DNA of 47,238 nt, from contig NZ_CALPCV010000017.1 in assembly GCF_943193095.1 (NCBI RefSeq), positions 1-47,238 on the forward strand, in the 5' to 3' direction. The notes below the pieces were generated by a model. It ran no database searches. It was not told the DNA's origin and worked only from the letters and a program-made list of their open reading frames with translations. The position numbers and the translations under genes are program-made. Shown in pieces: positions 42,559 to 47,238 of the stretch (within the stretch, counting starts at the first letter, position 1; every line of letters starts with the position of its first letter). The stretch comes from Parasutterella muris. GTDB lineage: Bacteria; Pseudomonadota; Gammaproteobacteria; Burkholderiales; Burkholderiaceae_F.

Positions 42559-42590
42559 GAAAAGAGCTGCCAATCAACCGACGGCAGCTC
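42559..42590 (-). terminator. Terminator after the M20 amidohydrolase gene
   Basis: On the minus strand GAGCTGCC pairs with GGCAGCTC across 11 bases and is followed by TTTTC, 23 bases past the stop. Confidence 0.85.
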
Positions 42591-42612
42591 CCTTTCTTAT
42601 TAGCTCAGGAAA

Positions 42613-43884
42613 TTAAATTCCGTTCACTTTCTTAGCAATACCAACATACATGCCTAACGCAGTCTTCAAAGCGTTTTCGTCAATGTCGAATGTGCTCTGA
42701 TGATGACCTGCGGCTCTGTCCGCACCACAAATGAAGAATGCGGCTTTACCGCCGTGCTGCTGGACTCTTCTGCCGAGAATCGAAATGTCTTCAGAGCCGC
42801 CAAAGTTTCCGTCGGGAATAATCTTCTCAACACCTTCAGTTTCTTTAGCAACTTCAGCAATAAGCTCGCTCAGCTCAGGATCGTTTGTAAAGTCAACAGC
42901 GGCACCCATCTGGGAAATTTCATAAGAAACGCCGAAACCCTTGGAAATGCCTTCCAAAATGTTCATAACCTGCTCGGACATATAGTCGTTGATCGAACTG
43001 GTTTCACCGCGAACTTCAAGCGCCATGTGGGCGGAGCTCGGAATCACGTTGCGGCCTTCGCCGGCACGAAGCGTACCGATGTTAATGCGAGTCATGCCGC
43101 CGCCGTGACGAGGAATACCAAGCATCTGAACAACGGCATTGCAGGCTGCAGCCAGTGCGTTATGGCCGGCATTCGGCTCTTTGCCTGCGTGAGCGGGCTG
43201 ACCTTTGAATGTCACGTCATACTTGGAAGTGCAGAGCAGACCATATGGAGCGGCAACAATTTCACCGGAATCGGCCATGAACGAAATATGGCTTCCAAAG
43301 AAAAAGTCTGCATCATCAACAATACCGGAGGCGGCAACGGCTGAAGCGCCGCGAACGCCTTCTTCAGCAGGCTGGAAAACGAATTTAAATTTGCCTTTGA
43401 GCTGGTCCTTGTGGTCAGCAATCCAGTGAGCAAGCGTCAGGCCGATGGAAGCATGCGTATCGTGGCCGCAGGCATGCATATAACCGTCATGCTGGCTTCT
43501 GAAGCCTTCTTTATTCGGTTTGTGTGCGGGATCGTCCGTTTCACGAACGCATACACAGTCAATGTCAAAACGGAAGGCGGTCGTAGGACCTTCGCGGCCT
43601 GTGTCAAGCACACCGACGCAGCCGGTATAACCGCCCATTTCTTCAATCAGCTTGGGATCAGCGCCTCTTTCGAGCGCGTTCTTGATACCGAGATCAACCA
43701 GCTTCTGATTGCGGCCGAAAACCTGTTCAGGGTTAATTACCTTGGTTCCGACGAGAACTTCATAACCGTAAGCCTGGAGCTTCTTCACAATGTAGGAAGT
43801 TGTCCAAAACTCAGTCCAGCCTTCTTCGGGCCACTGGTGAAGTTCTCTGCGCTGCTCGATAAGCTGTGTGTTGTAATCGGTCAT
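42613..43884 (-). CDS. M20D amidohydrolase, AbgA-like
   Basis: 423 residues, close to p-aminobenzoyl-glutamate hydrolase subunit A (436). The metal-binding MHACGHDTHASI, the PAEEG glutamate (FQPAEEGVRG), the dimerisation insert GQPAHAG, and the late ICGADRAAGHHQ histidine pair are all present. The family removes acyl or aminoacyl groups from amino acids; AbgA cleaves folate breakdown products. The permease gene 5' of it is on the same strand, though separated by a strong terminator. An AbgB partner is not seen, so the substrate is uncertain. The start has AGGAGATACCTACACC. Confidence 0.85.
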   Translation of the reverse strand: MTDYNTQLIEQRRELHQWPEEGWTEFWTTSYIVKKLQAYGYEVLVGTKVINPEQVFGRNQKLVDLGIKNALERGADPKLIEEMGGYTGCVGVLDTGREGPTTAFRFDIDCVCVRETDDPAHKPNKEGFRSQHDGYMHACGHDTHASIGLTLAHWIADHKDQLKGKFKFVFQPAEEGVRGASAVAASGIVDDADFFFGSHISFMADSGEIVAAPYGLLCTSKYDVTFKGQPAHAGKEPNAGHNALAAACNAVVQMLGIPRHGGGMTRINIGTLRAGEGRNVIPSSAHMALEVRGETSSINDYMSEQVMNILEGISKGFGVSYEISQMGAAVDFTNDPELSELIAEVAKETEGVEKIIPDGNFGGSEDISILGRRVQQHGGKAAFFICGADRAAGHHQSTFDIDENALKTALGMYVGIAKKVNGI

Positions 43885-44125
43885 GGTGTAGGTATCTCCT
43901 CTATTCGTTGATGCGCAGCCGATATGAGTCAGATGCGCAGGTAAAATGCGCTTGCAGACGACTGATTTTTAATGGTTTTATCAAACCAATACGGGATGTC
44001 ATAATAAATCATCCCTAATCACAGAAACGTCCGTAATTTGAACCCGCTGCGGCTCTTGCCGAAGCGTCGCATTGAAGGTTTATTCTATAAGCGGGATACC
44101 TATATTGCAATAAAAAATTAATACC

Positions 44126-44159
44126 AAAAGGCGCCGAACCACGAGGTTCGGCGCCTTTT
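44126..44159 (-). terminator. Terminator after the DcuC-like permease gene
   Basis: The 15-bp stem AAAAGGCGCCGAACC/GGTTCGGCGCCTTTT with a four-base loop has A and T tracts on both sides and should act on both strands. It lies 24 bases past the permease stop. Confidence 0.95.
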
Positions 44160-44183
44160 TGTTAACTATTCAGCGGGTCCTGA

Positions 44184-45455
44184 TTAAACCATGATCAGAG
44201 CGAGGGTGAAAACACCGACGATCATCGGAATCGCTGTACGTTTAACCAGCTGCATCGGCTGAACCATAGCAAGACCGGAGATCAGAATCACAACGCCGGC
44301 AATCGGGGACATTGTACGTCCGAGAGAACCGGAGATGAGAGCCAGAGCACCGAGGTTCGGAACCTGCATGCCGAAGTCAGCAGCGTGCGGTGTAACCGCT
44401 TCGTTGAACGCGAAAGTTGCAGCGTCGCCGGAACCGGTAATAACAGCAAGGACGAACGGGCCGATAGAACCACCCCAGCGAGCGAGTTCGTTGGAAGCCT
44501 TGAGCGCTGTAACGAAGGCGTCAATCAGGCCGGCAGTACGCAGACCGGCAGCGAAGACACCGGCGGCAATGATGATGCCCATCACAGAGCCATAACCGTC
44601 GCCCATACCGCGGAAGAATTCTTTGGAGAACTTCTGAGGATCGGTCCAGGAAACAACCAGTGTGAAGATGGCGCCAAGGACCATAGCCTGAGCAACACCC
44701 ATCTTAAGAGCGGGAACCCAAGAGTTGCCGACAACAAGAATAATAAGCGGAACCAGCGGAGCCAGAGCCTTGAGCGGATTGATCTTGGTAATTTCAGAAC
44801 CGCCTTCCTTGGCTTCATAAGCAGTAAGCTCTTCAGCTGTAGGTTTGTTGTCGCGGAGAACCAGGCAGACGATCGTAATACCGACAAGACCGATACCCAT
44901 CATGATGAGGGAGAACGGTGTGTGCAGAGCGATAAAGTCCATAACACCCATGTTCGAAATCTTCGAAACGAAGTTGTTATGAGACATACCCGGAGAGAGA
45001 ATAGATCCGTAAGTACCCATCAGAACGGCAGCGCCTGCGGCGGCTGGACGAATACCGGAACGAATCATAACCGGAATGAATGTCGCGCCTACAGCAGCGG
45101 CACAGCCGGCAGCGGAAGGAATCGCGATATTAACGAAGAAAGTAACCACAGTACAGGCCGGGATCAAGAGAATTCCAAGCTTCTTGAGCGGAGCGGCCAG
45201 CAGAGAGACTAAATGACGGTCGCAGGAAGTGTGTGTAACCACAAAAGCAAATCCCATCGCACCGCAGATTGCCATGATCAGACTTGCATTGGTCATGCTC
45301 TTTGCGAACTGATCCAGTGCTGCCATCGGCTTCATAGAGATGCAGCAAAGAAGTAAGCCGGCTGTAAAGAGGACCAAGCGTGTTTCATAGCGCTTAATCA
45401 GGCAGTAAACCGTTGCGATAACAACGACGACTGCAATCCAGGCAGTAATTGACAT
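44184..45455 (-). CDS. DcuC-family C4-dicarboxylate/anion transporter
   Basis: 423 residues from the ATG at 45455 (MSITAWIAVVVV), preceded by AAGGTG. A longer frame to 45563 runs through two hairpins and has no membrane-protein character. About ten to twelve transmembrane helices are present with the family segments AIPSAAGCAAAVGATFIP, YGSILSPGMSHNNFV and VITGSGDAATFAFNEAV, and the symmetric Ser/Gly-rich re-entrant loops. DcuC relatives exchange or export C4-dicarboxylates under anaerobiosis; the substrate here could instead be a peptide-like product of the neighbouring hydrolases. Its 5' leader carries two strong hairpins. Confidence 0.82.
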   Translation of the reverse strand: MSITAWIAVVVVIATVYCLIKRYETRLVLFTAGLLLCCISMKPMAALDQFAKSMTNASLIMAICGAMGFAFVVTHTSCDRHLVSLLAAPLKKLGILLIPACTVVTFFVNIAIPSAAGCAAAVGATFIPVMIRSGIRPAAAGAAVLMGTYGSILSPGMSHNNFVSKISNMGVMDFIALHTPFSLIMMGIGLVGITIVCLVLRDNKPTAEELTAYEAKEGGSEITKINPLKALAPLVPLIILVVGNSWVPALKMGVAQAMVLGAIFTLVVSWTDPQKFSKEFFRGMGDGYGSVMGIIIAAGVFAAGLRTAGLIDAFVTALKASNELARWGGSIGPFVLAVITGSGDAATFAFNEAVTPHAADFGMQVPNLGALALISGSLGRTMSPIAGVVILISGLAMVQPMQLVKRTAIPMIVGVFTLALIMV

Positions 45456-45484
45456 TGAAAAACACCTTAAAAATATTAGATTTC

Positions 45485-45546
45485 CCCTTTTGTCAGCTAC
45501 CTGACAAAAGGGCCTTCTCCCCGACAGAAATAGGCATTCCTGTCGG
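45485..45546 (-). promoter_or_regulatory. Two adjacent hairpins in the DcuC-like leader
   Basis: A perfect 12-bp stem CCCTTTTGTCAG/CTGACAAAAGGG with a four-base loop (45485-45512), and a 7-bp stem CCGACAG/CTGTCGG with a 12-base loop (45521-45546). They lie 30-91 bp upstream of the permease ATG. There is no run of T directly after them on the transcribed strand, so they are operators or structured leader RNA rather than plain terminators. Confidence 0.5.
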
Positions 45547-45641
45547 TTGCTAGTCTCACACAATACGTTTTTTTACGTAATGAGGTAAACCCTTACAAAA
45601 ATGTAAATGTCGAGTTTACTCAAATATTGGCTTAATGACAT

Positions 45642-45651
45642 ACCTATAGGT
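45642..45651. promoter_or_regulatory. Palindrome in the permease/hydrolase divergent region
   Basis: The 10-bp palindrome ACCTATAGGT lies 66 bp upstream of the HyuC-like gene and near the middle of the 261-bp divergent region. It may be an operator core; support is weak. Confidence 0.3.
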
Positions 45652-45716
45652 CTGCAGGTAAACTTTGCCCCTATACAAAACCATTACCAACCAATCTGAT
45701 TAAGGAGAATCTTTTC

Positions 45717-46880
45717 ATGTCTACAGATTTCCAGCGTGAAGGCCTTGAATTCGCGCAGAAGTGTTTTGACGATGTTCGTGCAATGTCGCTTGACAGCCAG
45801 GGCGTATCCCGCCAGGGCTACAGCGAAGTAGAAACTCAGGTTCTTGAGTACTTCAGAAAAATCGGAGAAGAACTCAGCCTCGAAATTTCTGAAGACAAGG
45901 CCGGCAACGTCTGGATGACCGTCCCAGGTAAAAACCGTGATCTGCCCGCCTTGGTCAGCGGCTCTCATGCCGACTCCGTTCCTCAGGGCGGAAACTTCGA
46001 CGGTCTCGCCGGCATCGTTGCCGCTCTCTGCGTCGCCCGCTGGATGCGCAAAACCAACTATCAGCCCGAAAGAGATTTCACCGTCCTGATGATGCGCATG
46101 GAAGAAAGCTCTTGGTTCGGCAAGTGCTATGTCGGCTCGCTCGGCATGACCGGACAGCTCACCGACAAGGACCTCGCTCTGAAACACCGCACAAGCGGCA
46201 AGACTCTTGCGGAAACCATCAAAGCCTGCGGCTTTGATCCCGATGCGCTGACAACCGGAAAACCTGTGGTGGACCTCTCCAAGATGGCCGCCTTTATTGA
46301 ACTTCATATTGAACAGGGCCCAACACTGGACTCTTCCGATACCCTGCGCGCCGGTATCGTGACGGGAATCCGCGGAAACGTCCGTCACAAAAACATTCGA
46401 TGCGTCGGTCAGACCGCTCACTCCGGCGCCGTTGACAAACAGTTCCGCCATGATGCTGTTCTGGCATTTGCTGAACTGGCCTACCGCATGGACTGTCTCT
46501 GGGACGAATGGCTGAAGGCAGGACACGACCTCGTATTCACGATCGGTGTCGTTCACACCGCGGCAACTTCCGCAATCGCGGTTGTTCCGGGCGAAGTCAC
46601 TTTCTGTGTCGACATCCGTTCTCTCTCTCAGGAAACCCTTGACGGATTCCACGCGGTCCTGGTCAAAGAAGCCGAAGAAGTCGCCAAGAAACGCGGCGTT
46701 AAATTTGAGTTCGACGGACTGATCTCGAGTAAACCGCTCGCCATCCATCAGGCGCTCAGAGAGCATCTCTCCAAAGCCGCCGCCTCGCTCTTTTCGAAGA
46801 GCGCTCCACGATTGCGCGTGAACTGCATGATTCCATTGCTCAGTCGCCCGCATTCTCCCGAATTCAAATCGCTCGCCTGA
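45717..46880 (+). pseudogene. HyuC/AllC-like M20 amidohydrolase with C-terminus replaced (fusion junction)
   Basis: Residues 1-341 are a good M20 enzyme of the allantoate amidohydrolase / N-carbamoyl amino acid hydrolase group: GSHADSVPQGGNFDG (82-96) with metal ligands His84 and Asp95, the EE at 129-130 (MEESSWF), HIEQGP (197-202) and the dimerisation motif GQTAHSG (231-237). After ISSKPLA (about 336-342) the family similarity stops. The expected second half of the catalytic domain with the SGAGHDA motif and last metal His is missing, and the frame ends in a non-homologous tail (about 350-387). The same DNA in the +2 frame encodes a histidine kinase core. The gene is divergent from the DcuC-like permease. 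ATTAAGGAGAATC precedes the ATG. Confidence 0.75.
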
Positions 46881-47238
46881 GCACAGAACTTCACAAAGGA
46901 ACGGTAAGTCCGGAAGTTGAAAGCATTCTTGATGAGCTCAAGCTCGGCGTCCAAACCGCCTATCAGCAGCTGCGCTCCGTGCTGACCACGTTCCGACTGA
47001 AACCGAAGTCATCCGATCTGAAACAGAACATCCTCTCTATTCTGGACGAGTTCAAGGAACGCGACGGCTTCCATTACACCACTGATGTCGAGCTTCAAAG
47101 CTTTGAGCTTGACGCAAACAAACAAATTCATCTCCTGCAGATTCTTCGTGAAGCCCTGACCAACATAGAAAAACACGCCAGAGCCGACCAAGTCTTCGTC
47201 ACGCTTCGCCCGATCGCATCAGGAAAGTTCCGCCTCGT
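46733..47238 (+). CDS. NarX/NarQ-type histidine kinase core, 5'-truncated and running off the window
   Basis: From 46733 this frame (offset from the hydrolase) encodes a HisKA_3 kinase: SRRLALFEERSTIARELHDS, with the phospho-accepting His encoded at 46826-46828, then IAQSPAFSRIQIARLSTEL, and the ATPase N-box EALTNIEKHARAD near 47150-47188. The frame is closed upstream by a TAA at 46730-46732, so sensor, membrane and HAMP domains are missing and no start is visible. Such kinases, paired with NarL-type regulators, often sense respiratory electron acceptors. It overlaps the 3' end of the M20 hydrolase frame, so the join is either a real deletion fusion or an assembly error. Confidence 0.8.

Noticed and set aside
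45456..45563. 36-codon N-terminal extension of the DcuC-like permease
   Set aside because: It runs through two hairpins, has no membrane or signal character, and a better start with AAGGTG exists at 45455.
45684..46853. 389-codon minus-strand frame opposite the M20 hydrolase
   Set aside because: It is a shadow: the plus strand carries intact M20 catalytic motifs, and the antisense product has no recognisable domain.
1..47238. CRISPR array, tRNA or rRNA genes
   Set aside because: No regularly spaced repeats and no tRNA- or rRNA-like sequence was recognised when reading both strands by eye.

Overview
The window looks like the chromosome of an anaerobic or microaerophilic betaproteobacterium of the Sutterellaceae type (Sutterella/Parasutterella-like gut Burkholderiales). 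The evidence is the Burkholderiales order aroQ-accB-accC-prmA-DUF3426 and mpl-yqiA-RNB-aroE, combined with an anaerobic respiratory outfit: a Wolinella-type fumarate reductase cytochrome b, menaquinone genes menFDHC, a secreted fumarate-reductase-like flavoprotein, a NapC-type multiheme cytochrome, a molybdopterin oxidoreductase and molybdate uptake. This assignment is an inference from gene content; no rRNA is present.

Layout. 1-1264: the 3' end of an ISAs1-type insertion sequence, then a Crp/Fnr-type regulator that appears frameshifted. 1277-4100: an MFS exporter and an exported flavoprotein. 4561-4893: a remnant of a metallo-beta-lactamase-fold hydrolase. 5150-12817 (all minus): mpl, yqiA, an RNB exoribonuclease, aroE, mgtE and a periplasmic phytase-like phosphatase. 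13053-17988 (plus): an uncharacterised gene, aroQ, accB, accC, prmA and a DUF3426 membrane protein. 17985-21347: modABC and divergent modE with a ModE-box-like dyad between them. 21544-22173: a NapC/NrfH/CymA-type cytochrome with an unusual first heme motif. 22294-23724: a C69 dipeptidase.

23878-29252 (minus) is the most interesting segment: a molybdopterin oxidoreductase resembling respiratory arsenate reductase ArrA, a four-cluster ferredoxin subunit (ArrB), a TorD-like chaperone, an ArsR repressor, an ArsP/DUF318 permease, and a previously unlisted 53-residue protein with a CCC motif. Tandem 16-bp palindromes lie in front of the operon, and two further dyads lie between its genes. Together with modABC (molybdenum supply) and the CymA-like cytochrome (quinol oxidation) this suggests a respiratory metalloid module with its own regulator and efflux pump. 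The substrate is inferred, not shown.

29609-33341: pepN and fbp. 33710-38441: menF-menD-menH-menC. 38535-39044: a LapA-like membrane protein. 39165-40826: upp and a lone frdC with no frdAB beside it. After a 656-bp gene-poor stretch come a Tat-exported sugar-isomerase-like protein, an AbgA-like M20 amidohydrolase with a DcuC-like permease, and a divergent HyuC/AllC-like M20 hydrolase. The C-terminus of that last hydrolase is replaced, out of frame, by the core of a NarX/NarQ-type histidine kinase that runs off the window: either a real deletion fusion or an assembly join.
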